Assembly (NCBI GenBank): GCA_910584965.1
Contig: CAJUDZ010000033.1
Coordinates: 1-32,580 of the forward strand
Source: an uncultured Lachnospiraceae bacterium
Lineage (GTDB): Bacteria > Bacillota > Clostridia > Lachnospirales > Lachnospiraceae
Direction: 5' to 3'
DNA length: 32,580 nucleotides
The translations under genes were made by a program, and so were the position numbers. The stretch's first letter is position 1. Every line of letters starts with the position of its first letter. Shown one piece after another: positions 14,156-21,613 of this stretch. The notes under the pieces were generated by a model. That model was not told the origin of the DNA and searched no databases. It worked only from the letters and a program-made list of their open reading frames with translations.

Positions 14156-15595
14156 ATGAAACTGAAAAAAGTGATTTCAGCGGTTATGGCGTTGACGATG
14201 ACAGCAACCGTTCTGGCCGGATGCGGCGGCAGCGGCGAAACACAGCAGGCGCCTGCGGCTGACAATAAGTCAGACAGCACACAGCAGGAAGCGCCTAAGG
14301 AAGAGGCAAAAGAAGAAACAAAAGAGGAAGAGACTCAGACGGATGCGGCAGAAGAAGCGCCGGTAGAAGAGCAGGTATTAAAGGTGGCGGCTTTTGAAGG
14401 CGGTTACGGTGCGGAGATGTGGTCCGAGGTAACGGCGGCTTTTGAGGCTTCCCACCCTGGCGTTACGGTAGAACTTACGGTTGATAAGAAACTGGAAGAC
14501 GTTATCAGCCCGAGCATGAAGGCCGGCGATTATCCGGATGTCGTACATCTTGCGACAGGACGTGAGGCGGCGCTGACAGAAACGCTGACAAAGGAAAATG
14601 CGCTTCTTCCATTAACGGATGTTCTGGAAATGACAGTTCCCGGTGAAGATGTAAAAGTAAAAGACAAAATCGTTCCCGGTTTCCTTGATACACTGGCAAC
14701 CAATCCTTATGGCGACGGCGTAACCTATTATGCGCCGATGTTCTACAGCCCTTGTGGTTTATTCTACAATGCAGGACTGTTCAAGGAAAAAGGATGGGAT
14801 GTTCCGACAACATGGGAAGAGATGTGGGCATTAGGTGATACGGCGGCAGCAGACGGCATCGCGCTGTTTACATATCCGACGACCGGATATTTTGACGCAT
14901 TCACCTATGCGACACTGTCTTCCGCAGGCGGTTCTGATTTCTTCAACAGCTGTATGACTTATGAAGACGGTATCTGGGAAAGCGAAAACGCATCAAAAGT
15001 ATTTAATTTGATCGAAAAACTCGGTACTTACACGGAAGCGACAACGGTTGCAAATGCAAATAACGATAACTTTACAAAGAATCAGCAGCTGATTCTTGAC
15101 AACAAAGCGATCTTCTGTCCGAACGGCACATGGCTGCCCGGCGAAATGGCTGATGCGCCGAGAGCAGACGGCTTCGAATGGGGCTTTATGGCGATTCCGG
15201 CAGTCAACGAGGGCGGAGCAGGATGCTCTTTCTGCTGGTTTGAGCAGATGTGGATTCCGGCAGCGGCAGAGAATCAGGATATGGCGAAGGAATTTGTAGC
15301 ATACATGTATTCCGACGAAGCGGCACAGATTTTTGCAAAGGCAGCGGCAATCCAGCCGATTACAGGTGTCAGCGATTATCTGGAAGGCGACAACAAGATG
15401 TTTTACAGTATCTATGATAACGGCGCAACCGCAGTTATGGGCGGATTTGCGGCAACAGCACCGGTAGAAGGCGTGAATATGCTGGATGTTCTGTGCGGTA
15501 CGGTAAACAGTATTGTAAGCGGCGACAAGACCGTTGAGGAATGGCAGGCGGCAGTAGAAGACGCGAGCGACAAATTAAGAGCGGCAATGGAATAA
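14156..15595 (+). CDS. ABC sugar-binding lipoprotein (479 aa)
   Basis: The signal peptide MKLKKVISAVMALTMTATVL ends in the lipobox LAGC, so Cys23 is the lipidated residue and the protein is anchored outside the membrane. A Glu/Lys/Ala-rich spacer (about 30-72) is followed by a family-1 extracellular binding domain: EVTAAFEASHPGVTVELTVD, then DYPDVVHLATGRE, FYNAGLFKEKGWDVPTTWEE, and C-terminal EFVAYMYSDEAAQIFA. By context it captures galacto-N-biose and/or lacto-N-biose (or glycans containing them) for the two permeases. AAGGAGG at 14139-14145 is a strong ribosome binding site. Two terminator-like hairpins follow the gene, consistent with its transcript being the most abundant of the operon. 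The ligand is inferred from the GH112 gene downstream. Confidence 0.93.
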   Translation: MKLKKVISAVMALTMTATVLAGCGGSGETQQAPAADNKSDSTQQEAPKEEAKEETKEEETQTDAAEEAPVEEQVLKVAAFEGGYGAEMWSEVTAAFEASHPGVTVELTVDKKLEDVISPSMKAGDYPDVVHLATGREAALTETLTKENALLPLTDVLEMTVPGEDVKVKDKIVPGFLDTLATNPYGDGVTYYAPMFYSPCGLFYNAGLFKEKGWDVPTTWEEMWALGDTAAADGIALFTYPTTGYFDAFTYATLSSAGGSDFFNSCMTYEDGIWESENASKVFNLIEKLGTYTEATTVANANNDNFTKNQQLILDNKAIFCPNGTWLPGEMADAPRADGFEWGFMAIPAVNEGGAGCSFCWFEQMWIPAAAENQDMAKEFVAYMYSDEAAQIFAKAAAIQPITGVSDYLEGDNKMFYSIYDNGATAVMGGFAATAPVEGVNMLDVLCGTVNSIVSGDKTVEEWQAAVEDASDKLRAAME

Positions 15596-15605
15596 AATGT
15601 AAGGG

Positions 15606-15641
15606 GTGCTCCGAAGGTGTTTCCGCCTTTGGAGCACTTTT
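15606..15641 (+). terminator. stem-loop after the binding-protein gene (partial terminator)
   Basis: GTGCTCCGAAGG (15606-15617) pairs with CCTTTGGAGCAC (15626-15637), 12 bp with one G-T pair, and is followed by only four T residues. It starts 10 bp after the stop codon. It probably causes partial termination or protects the 3' end of the upstream message. Confidence 0.65.
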
Positions 15642-15685
15642 GCATATCATTTTAGGAAATTGCAGTTATCGTAGTGGAGTTCAGA

Positions 15686-15711
15686 CAGGAATTTACCGAA
15701 ATAAATTTCTG
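15686..15711 (+). other. 10-bp stem-loop just upstream of the second terminator
   Basis: CAGGAATTTA (15686-15695) pairs with TAAATTTCTG (15702-15711), one G-T pair, loop CCGAAA. It abuts the strong GC-rich hairpin at 15714. It could stabilise the processed messenger or modulate termination. Confidence 0.5.
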
Positions 15712-15713
15712 GA

Positions 15714-15741
15714 GCGCAGGCTGCGGAGCCTGCGCTTTTTT
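15714..15741 (+). terminator. strong intrinsic terminator inside the sugar operon
   Basis: GCGCAGGCT (15714-15722) and AGCCTGCGC (15727-15735) form a perfect 9-bp stem with a GCGG loop, followed by six T residues. By the usual rules this is an efficient terminator, yet the permease start codon is only 24 bp further. Read-through must therefore supply the permease transcript unless another promoter exists. Confidence 0.85.
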
Positions 15742-15764
15742 ATTCAGGAAACGGAGGTATGAAC

Positions 15765-16658
15765 GTGAAAAAGGGCAGAGCAAGAAATGTTTTTATTGGG
15801 GTATGCGTTGCGCCCGCAGTTATTTTGTTTACGATTTTTATGCTGATTCCCACGTTTAATGTATTCAAAATGTCGCTTTATAAATGGGGCGGCTATTCCA
15901 ATACAAAGGAATTTGTGGGACTGAACAATTTTAAGATTCTGGTAGAAGATATGAACTTTTTCCGTTCCTTCCAGAATACGGTTCTGCTGATCGTCTGTGT
16001 GACCGTTGTCACAATGGCGCTTTCTCTGATTTTTGCGGCGATTCTTTCGAGAGAAAAAATCAAGGGACAGAATTTTTACAGAATTGTTTTTTACATACCG
16101 AATATCTTGTCGGTTGTAGTTATTTCGGCGATTTTTTCCGCAATTTATGATCCGAACAATGGTCTGTTAAACAGCATCATCGGGATTTTCCGGGGAAAAG
16201 ACGAAACGCCGATTCTCTGGCTCGGCGACCAGAAGCTTGTTATTTACAGTCTGGTGATTGCCATGATCTGGCAGGCCATCGGTTATTACATGGTTATGTA
16301 TATGGCGAGTATGGCAAGCGTGCCGGAAAGCCTTTATGAGTCGGCAAATCTGGAAGGTGCGGGAAGGATACAGCAGTTTTTCTCCATCACGCTTCCGCTG
16401 ATCTGGACCAATGTCAGAACGACGCTGACTTTCTTCGTTATCAGTTCGATCAATTTAAGCTTTCTGTTCGTAAAGGCACTGACGAGCGGCGGGCCGGACG
16501 GTGCAACCGAAGTATTCCTGAGTTATATGTATAAACAGGCTTATACCAATTCTTCCTATGGATATGGTATGGCGATCGGCGTTGTTGTATTCTTATTCTC
16601 CTTTGGTCTGTCCGCAGTCGTAAATTTTGCGACCAAACGGGAACCGTTGGAATTTTAA
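15765..16658 (+). CDS. sugar ABC transporter permease, MalF-type (297 aa)
   Basis: An integral membrane subunit with six predicted helices, starting with VFIGVCVAPAVILFTIFMLI and followed by TVLLIVCVTVVTMALSLIFA. It carries the EAA-loop motif YESANLEGAGRIQQFFSITL, which docks the shared ATPase. I start at GTG 15765 because GGAGG (15753-15757) lies 7 nt before it; the in-frame ATG at 15759 leaves only 1 nt. It pairs with the second permease 12 bp downstream and receives sugar from the upstream lipoprotein. No ATPase gene is in the operon, so a general MsmX/MsmK-type ATPase encoded elsewhere is needed, as is usual for CUT1 systems in Bacillota. Confidence 0.93.
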   Translation: MKKGRARNVFIGVCVAPAVILFTIFMLIPTFNVFKMSLYKWGGYSNTKEFVGLNNFKILVEDMNFFRSFQNTVLLIVCVTVVTMALSLIFAAILSREKIKGQNFYRIVFYIPNILSVVVISAIFSAIYDPNNGLLNSIIGIFRGKDETPILWLGDQKLVIYSLVIAMIWQAIGYYMVMYMASMASVPESLYESANLEGAGRIQQFFSITLPLIWTNVRTTLTFFVISSINLSFLFVKALTSGGPDGATEVFLSYMYKQAYTNSSYGYGMAIGVVVFLFSFGLSAVVNFATKREPLEF

Positions 16659-16670
16659 GGGGGGACGCAT

Positions 16671-17552
16671 ATGAAAAAGAAAAAAGAAATGAGTTTCGAT
16701 ACATTATACCGGCTTTTTATTTATGTGGCTCTGATCACGCTTGCGGTCAGCATTGTCGTGCCGGTGGGCTGGGTATTTCTGGCGTCCATTAAGGAAAACT
16801 CCGAGTTTTACGGGAATCCGTGGACAATGCCGAAGGGCATTTATTTCCAGAACTTTATCGACGCTTTTGAAAAGGCGAGGATGGGAGAATATTTTCTGAA
16901 TTCCATACTGGTAACGGCGCTGGCGCTTCTGATTCTGCTGGTGGTTGCGCTGCCGGCGGCTTATGTGCTCGCGAGATACCGTTTCCGCGGGAGCAAGCTG
17001 ATCAATATTCTTTTTATGGGCGGTCTTTTTATCAATGTCAACTATATCGTAGTGCCCATATTCTTAATGTTTGTGGACGCCGATAAATTTTTGAAGGGGC
17101 TGGGCGCCGACGGCTTTTTCCTGAATAACCTGTTTGTTGTCGCACTCGTATATGCCTCAACGGCGCTTCCCTTTACCATTTATCTGCTGTCGGGCTTTTT
17201 CGTGACGATACCGAGAGATTATGAAGAGGCGGCCTATGTGGATGGCAGCGGATATTTCAGAACGATGGTAAAGATTATGATGCCGATGGCGCTGCCCAGC
17301 ATCATTACGGTGATATTGTTTAATTTCCTGTCTTTCTGGAATGAATATATCATTTCCATGACGCTGCTGACGAAGGATGCGAAGACGCTTCCGGTTGGGC
17401 TGATGCAGCTGATGCAGGCGCAGAAGGCGGCGGCCAATTACGGACAGCTCTATGCGGGACTCGTAATCGTCATGCTTCCGACGCTGATTTTGTATATTAT
17501 GGTACAGAAAAAACTGACCCAGGGCATGAGTCTTGGCGGATTAAAGGGGTAA
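16671..17552 (+). CDS. sugar ABC transporter permease, MalG-type (293 aa)
   Basis: Second membrane subunit of the CUT1 importer. It has six hydrophobic helices (LFIYVALITLAVSIVVPVGW, ILVTALALLILLVVALPAAY, PTLILYIMVQ and others) and the EAA-loop motif YEEAAYVDGSGYFRTMVKIM with LPSIITVILFNFL after it. The short C-terminal tail QKKLTQGMSLGGLKG is characteristic of MalG-type subunits. A poly-G ribosome binding site precedes ATG 16671, which is 12 bp after the first permease. Together with the first permease it forms the transmembrane pore for galacto-/lacto-N-biose import. Confidence 0.94.
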   Translation: MKKKKEMSFDTLYRLFIYVALITLAVSIVVPVGWVFLASIKENSEFYGNPWTMPKGIYFQNFIDAFEKARMGEYFLNSILVTALALLILLVVALPAAYVLARYRFRGSKLINILFMGGLFINVNYIVVPIFLMFVDADKFLKGLGADGFFLNNLFVVALVYASTALPFTIYLLSGFFVTIPRDYEEAAYVDGSGYFRTMVKIMMPMALPSIITVILFNFLSFWNEYIISMTLLTKDAKTLPVGLMQLMQAQKAAANYGQLYAGLVIVMLPTLILYIMVQKKLTQGMSLGGLKG

Positions 17553-17565
17553 AGGAGGAGATGCT

Positions 17566-17730
17566 ATGAAATGGATGGTCAGAATTGCTTATTTGCTGGT
17601 TTTCATATTGGGTATGGCGCTGGTCGTTATGGGACAGCGTAATATCGGTCCGGCCGGGCTTTTGACGATGATTGCCGGACTTGCGGGAATCCTGATTCTT
17701 CTCTACCTGTATAACAGAAAATATCAATAG
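17566..17730 (+). CDS. 54-aa two-helix membrane protein in sugar operon
   Basis: A short gene with an excellent ribosome binding site (AAGGAGGAG ending 5 nt before ATG 17566), 13 bp after the MalG-type permease and 28 bp before the phosphorylase. The peptide has two hydrophobic helices (about 5-22, AYLLVFILGMALVVMG, and about 29-48, AGLLTMIAGLAGILILLYLY) joined by a short QRNIGP turn, with basic termini. It resembles the small DUF6903-type proteins that I recall beside GH112 loci in Lachnospiraceae; that name should be confirmed by search. The conserved position suggests an accessory or assembly subunit of the transporter, but no function is established. Confidence 0.82.
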   Translation: MKWMVRIAYLLVFILGMALVVMGQRNIGPAGLLTMIAGLAGILILLYLYNRKYQ

Positions 17731-17758
17731 CATAAGACAAAGGGAGGTTGGAAGATAG

Positions 17759-19921
17759 ATGAAGCAGGAAAACACGGGCAGACTGACGCTGCCTACTGAT
17801 GTGGATATGGTTGATGAGACGCTCAGGCTGAAAGAACTGCTCGGAGCGGATGCGCTGCGGGACTGTGACGGAACGACGATGCCGGAAGAACTGCTCGGCC
17901 AGAATGCGAAAATTTATGCGACTTACTATACGACAAGGAAAGATAACGACTGGGCGATGAAAAACCCGGAAGAAGTTCAGCAGGAATATCTGATCAGCGA
18001 CCGCGTGACCGCAAAAGGCAGCAGTCTGCGCATCGAACTGATGAAAGGGTTTCATACGGAGCAGCTGAAAGTCAATACGATCGACTCCCCCAAACGCTGG
18101 TGGGAAGTCATCGACCGGACGACGGGAGAAGTGGTTGCGCCGGAGAAATGGGAATATGACGAGGCGACAGGAGAGGTGGTCATTGAAACGATTCCTTATC
18201 ACCAGTATACCGTCAGCTTTCTCGCGTTTCTGATCTGGGATCCGGTACATATGTACAATTTTATCACGAACGACTGGCAGAACGCGCCGCATCAGCTTAC
18301 CTATGATGTGAGACAGCCGAAGACGCAGGCTTATGTAAAAGAAAAGCTGAAAAGATGGTGTGAGGAAAACCCCCATGTGGATGTGGTGCGGTTTACCACC
18401 TTTTTCCATCAGTTTACGCTGACTTTCGACGATAAAAAGCGGGAAAAGTTTGTGGAATGGTTTGGATACAGCGCCAGCGTGAGTCCTTATATTCTGGAGC
18501 AGTTTGAAAAATGGGCGGGCTATCCTTTCCGGCCGGAATATATTGTAGATCAGGGATATCATAATTCCATATTCCGTGTGCCGTCCAAAGAATTTCGGGA
18601 TTTCATCGAATTTCAGCAGATAGAGGTCTGCAAACTGGCGAAGGAAATGGTTGATATCGTTCATAGCTGCGGCAAGGAAGCGATGATGTTCCTGGGCGAT
18701 CACTGGATTGGAACGGAGCCTTTCGGAAAGTATTTTAAAGAGATCGGACTGGATGCGGTAGTCGGTTCGGTGGGAGACGGCGTTACGATGCGCATGATCT
18801 CGGATATTCAGGGTGTAAAGTATACGGAAGGACGGCTGCTGCCCTATTTCTTCCCCGATGTGTTCCGGGAAGGCGGCGACCCGATCGGAGAAGCGCAGGA
18901 TAACTGGATGAAGGCGAGAAGAGCGATTCTGCGTTCGCCTCTTGACAGAATCGGCTACGGCGGTTATTTGAAACTGGCCAGCGAGTGGCCGGGTTTCATC
19001 GACCAGATTCAGAAGGTCGTGGATGAGTTCCGCCAGATACACGAAAATATGCAGGGGACGAAGTCTTATACGGCGCCCTTTAAAGTCGGCATTTTAAACT
19101 GCTGGGGCAATCTGCGCAGATGGATGGCCAATCAGGTACATCATGCCCTGTGGTATCGGGAGATTTATTCCTATGTGGGCGTCATCGAATGCCTGAGCGG
19201 CATGCCGATCGACGTGGAGTTCATTACCTTTGATGAGGTGAGAGAGGGCATCGACCCGGCGATCAGAGTCATTATCAATGCGGGCGATGCGTATACGGCC
19301 TGGAGCGGCGCGGAGAACTGGAAGGATGAAAAGGTAGTATGCGCAATCCGCCGGTTTGTGGATGAAGGCGGCGGATTTATCGGCGTAGGAGAACCAAGCG
19401 CATGCCAGTTCGAGGGACGTTACTTCCAGTTAAGCGATGTGCTCGGCGTGGACAGGGAGCTCGGTTTCTCCATGAGTACGGATAAGTATAACGAAATGGA
19501 CAGCAAACATTTTATTCTGGAGGATATCGACGGTGAAATCGATTTCGGAGAAGGAAAGAGCCGTATCTATGCGCAGGGAGAGAACTATCAGATTTTGAAT
19601 ATGGACGGAAAATACAGCCGTCTGGTAGTCAATTCCTATGGAAAAGGAAGAAGCGTATACTTTGCGGGACTGCCTTATTCTCCGCAGAACTGCCGGATTT
19701 TGCTGCGCGCCATTTATTATGCGGCGCATCAGGAAGAAGAGATGAAGAAGTTCTACGTTACCAACGTGGACACGGAACTTGCCGTATTCGAAAAAACGGG
19801 CAAAATTGCGGTGATTAATAATTCGAAAGAACCCAAAACGACGGAACTGTATGTCCACGGGAAACTGGTGCAGGAGCTCCATATGGAACCGATGGAAATG
19901 CGGTGGATTCAGAATGAATAA
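17759..19921 (+). CDS. 1,3-beta-galactosyl-N-acetylhexosamine phosphorylase, GH112 (720 aa)
   Basis: Phosphorolyses galacto-N-biose (from mucin core O-glycans) and/or lacto-N-biose (from milk oligosaccharides) to galactose 1-phosphate plus GalNAc or GlcNAc in the cytoplasm. The whole chain reads as GH112: RWWEVIDRTTGEVVAPEKWE near the start, the TIM-barrel segments FTTFFHQFTLTFDD, YIVDQGYHNSIFRVPSKEF and FLGDHWIGTEPFGKYF, then LKVGILNCWGNLRRWMANQ-type middle domain and a C-terminal beta domain. Asp314 in GDHWIGTEPF sits within one residue of the general-acid Asp reported for the bifidobacterial enzyme. Length 720 is normal and there is no signal peptide. The immediately following kinase supports the pathway. 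GNB versus LNB preference, or a galactosyl-rhamnose variant, cannot be fixed by eye. Confidence 0.94.
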   Translation: MKQENTGRLTLPTDVDMVDETLRLKELLGADALRDCDGTTMPEELLGQNAKIYATYYTTRKDNDWAMKNPEEVQQEYLISDRVTAKGSSLRIELMKGFHTEQLKVNTIDSPKRWWEVIDRTTGEVVAPEKWEYDEATGEVVIETIPYHQYTVSFLAFLIWDPVHMYNFITNDWQNAPHQLTYDVRQPKTQAYVKEKLKRWCEENPHVDVVRFTTFFHQFTLTFDDKKREKFVEWFGYSASVSPYILEQFEKWAGYPFRPEYIVDQGYHNSIFRVPSKEFRDFIEFQQIEVCKLAKEMVDIVHSCGKEAMMFLGDHWIGTEPFGKYFKEIGLDAVVGSVGDGVTMRMISDIQGVKYTEGRLLPYFFPDVFREGGDPIGEAQDNWMKARRAILRSPLDRIGYGGYLKLASEWPGFIDQIQKVVDEFRQIHENMQGTKSYTAPFKVGILNCWGNLRRWMANQVHHALWYREIYSYVGVIECLSGMPIDVEFITFDEVREGIDPAIRVIINAGDAYTAWSGAENWKDEKVVCAIRRFVDEGGGFIGVGEPSACQFEGRYFQLSDVLGVDRELGFSMSTDKYNEMDSKHFILEDIDGEIDFGEGKSRIYAQGENYQILNMDGKYSRLVVNSYGKGRSVYFAGLPYSPQNCRILLRAIYYAAHQEEEMKKFYVTNVDTELAVFEKTGKIAVINNSKEPKTTELYVHGKLVQELHMEPMEMRWIQNE

Positions 19922-19930
19922 GGAGCGCTT

Positions 19931-21052
19931 ATGAAAACAGAAAATATGGCTTGTGCCAGAATAGAAGAAGCGATTGCGCAGTTTGCCACAACGGGCGTTC
20001 TGACGGAACAAAAGCCCTATGGAAACGGCCATATCAACGATACCTTTTTACTCGTTTATCAGCTGCCGGAAGGCATAAAAAAACAATATATCCTGCAGCG
20101 TATGAACCATGATATTTTCAAAAAGCCCCGCGAACTGATGGAGAATATCGTCCATGTGACCGGGTATCTGCGGGAAGCGATTATCGCGCAGGGCGGCGAC
20201 CCGGAGAGGGAAACGCTCAATGTGGTAAAGACCCGCGGCGGCGAAAATTATTATCTGGACGACGGCGGAAATTACTGGAGAATGTTTTTGTTTATCGAAC
20301 GGACAGTCTGTCTGGAAAAAGTGGAAAGCGCAAAAGATTTTTATGACAGCGCGGTGGCGTTCGGCAATTTCCAGCGGATGCTGGCTGACTATCCGGCCGG
20401 GAATCTGTATGAAACCATTCCGAATTTTCATCATACGCCGTCAAGATTTCAGGCATTCCGGAAAGCGGTGGCGGAAGACAAAATGGGAAGAGCGGCCCTT
20501 GTCAGAGAAGAAATCGCCTTTGCCCTTGCGAGGGAACGGGATACCTGTGTGCTGACAGACCTTCTCGCGGCCGGGCAGCTTCCGCTCAGGGTAACGCATA
20601 ACGACACGAAGTTAAATAATATTTTGTTTGACGAGGAGAGCAGAAAGGCGCTCTGTATCATCGACCTCGATACCGTTATGCCCGGACTGTCCCATTACGA
20701 TTTCGGGGATTCAATCCGCTTCGGCGCGAGCACCGGAGAGGAAGACGAAAAAGACCTGAGCAAAATCGAAATGGACTTGTCCCTGTATGAAATTTTTACG
20801 AAAGGTTATCTGGAGGGCTGCGGGGGAAGGCTGACGGATAAGGAAATCGAAATGCTTCCGATGGGGGCAAAGCTGATGACCTATGAATGCGGCATCCGAT
20901 TCCTGGCGGACTATCTGGAGGGAGATGTATATTTTAAGATTCACAGAGACGGCCACAATCTGGACCGGGCGAGAACACAGTTTAAGCTGGTAGCGGATAT
21001 GGAGGCGAAATGGGACGATATGCGTGCCATTGGAGAAAAATACAGAAATTAA
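19931..21052 (+). CDS. nahK: N-acetylhexosamine 1-kinase (373 aa)
   Basis: Phosphorylates the GalNAc or GlcNAc released by the phosphorylase at the anomeric position, feeding UDP-HexNAc or glycolytic routes. It has the aminoglycoside-phosphotransferase-like kinase fold: an N-lobe with KPYGNGHINDTFLLVY (ATP loop region), the catalytic Brenner motif THNDTKLNNILFD (His223, Asp225, Asn230) and the metal-binding IIDLDTVMPG (Asp245, Asp247), then YDFGDSIRFGAS. The combination with GH112 is the diagnostic lnpA-lnpB pair known from Bifidobacterium. AGGAG (19921-19925), placed 5 nt before the ATG, overlaps the stop codon of the phosphorylase gene. It is the last gene of the operon; lnpC/lnpD equivalents (GalT, GalE) are not present here. 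Confidence 0.93.
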   Translation: MKTENMACARIEEAIAQFATTGVLTEQKPYGNGHINDTFLLVYQLPEGIKKQYILQRMNHDIFKKPRELMENIVHVTGYLREAIIAQGGDPERETLNVVKTRGGENYYLDDGGNYWRMFLFIERTVCLEKVESAKDFYDSAVAFGNFQRMLADYPAGNLYETIPNFHHTPSRFQAFRKAVAEDKMGRAALVREEIAFALARERDTCVLTDLLAAGQLPLRVTHNDTKLNNILFDEESRKALCIIDLDTVMPGLSHYDFGDSIRFGASTGEEDEKDLSKIEMDLSLYEIFTKGYLEGCGGRLTDKEIEMLPMGAKLMTYECGIRFLADYLEGDVYFKIHRDGHNLDRARTQFKLVADMEAKWDDMRAIGEKYRN

Positions 21053-21062
21053 AAGCGAAGGG

Positions 21063-21093
21063 CCGGCGTCGGATATGGGACGCCGGTTTTTTT
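21063..21093 (+). terminator. terminator of the galacto-/lacto-N-biose operon
   Basis: CCGGCGTC (21063-21070) and GACGCCGG (21079-21086) form a perfect 8-bp GC-rich stem with an 8-nt loop, followed by seven T residues. It lies 10 bp after the kinase stop. Confidence 0.93.
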
Positions 21094-21136
21094 GTTGTAT
21101 GACAAACGCACATCCTGCATCGTCTTTTCTTCTGCC

Positions 21137-21165
21137 TTGACAATCTGATTTCCATATATTAGAAT
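21137..21165 (+). promoter_or_regulatory. promoter of the perR-like/chemoreceptor operon
   Basis: TTGACA (21137-21142), exactly 17 bp, TAGAAT (21160-21165). The start of transcription would be near 21172, just before the palindromic box. The -10 itself lies in a TTAGAATA half-site (21159-21166), matching one arm of the box. Confidence 0.8.
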
Positions 21166-21178
21166 AAATAAAAGAAAT

Positions 21179-21193
21179 TTAGAATAATTCTAA
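21179..21193. promoter_or_regulatory. PerR-box palindrome
   Basis: TTAGAAT-A-ATTCTAA is a perfect 7-1-7 inverted repeat and differs from the classical PerR box (TTATAATNATTATAA) at one symmetric position per arm. It lies right after the predicted transcription start, so bound repressor would block transcription; the next gene encodes a PerR-type protein, so autoregulation is the natural reading. Confidence 0.8.
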
Positions 21194-21219
21194 TTCCTGA
21201 AATGATAAGGGCGAAGCAT

Positions 21220-21600
21220 ATGACAAAATATGAGGCAGAAGTATATAACATAATTACCATGTCCAGAGAACATCTGGCGGTAGAGCAGATATACGCAGAG
21301 CTTAGAAAGAAGTATCCGAAAGTCGTTATGGCAACCGTTTATAACAATGTGAATAAACTGTGGAAAGCCGGGATGATTCGTAAAATATCAATCGAAAACA
21401 TGCCGGACAGATATGACCGGATTATAAAGCATGACCATTTGGTTTGCCAAAAATGCGGTAAACTGGCGGATATCTCTTTTGAAGACCTGACTGCTTCCCT
21501 GCGTGAGCAAATGGGCGGGGAATTTCTGACTTATGATTTAAAAGTCTTTTATATCTGTCCGGATTGTCAGGAGCGGGAAAAGAATCAGCATCATTCATAA
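21220..21600 (+). CDS. perR: PerR-type Fur-family repressor (126 aa)
   Basis: A metal-dependent repressor of the Fur family. The winged helix contains HLAVEQIYAELRKKYPKVVM and ATVYNNVNKLWKAGM. All five residues aligned to the regulatory metal site of Bacillus PerR are present: His18, Asp66, His71, His73 and Asp84. Asp (rather than Glu) at the last position is the PerR-type signature. Structural zinc is held by C76-x2-C79 and C113-x2-C116. I start at ATG 21220 since AAGGGCG lies upstream; the ATG at 21202 has no ribosome binding site. The protein is about 20 residues shorter at the N-terminus than Bacillus PerR, lacking the first helix. It shares a transcript with the chemoreceptor 13 bp downstream. 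Peroxide sensing by His oxidation is known for PerR and inferred here. Confidence 0.85.
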   Translation: MTKYEAEVYNIITMSREHLAVEQIYAELRKKYPKVVMATVYNNVNKLWKAGMIRKISIENMPDRYDRIIKHDHLVCQKCGKLADISFEDLTASLREQMGGEFLTYDLKVFYICPDCQEREKNQHHS

Positions 21601-21613
21601 TAAGAGGATAGCC

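Noticed and set aside
17627..19042. 471-codon minus-strand open frame
   Set aside because: It lies entirely opposite the GH112 gene and the small membrane-protein gene, resembles no protein family, and has no ribosome binding site.
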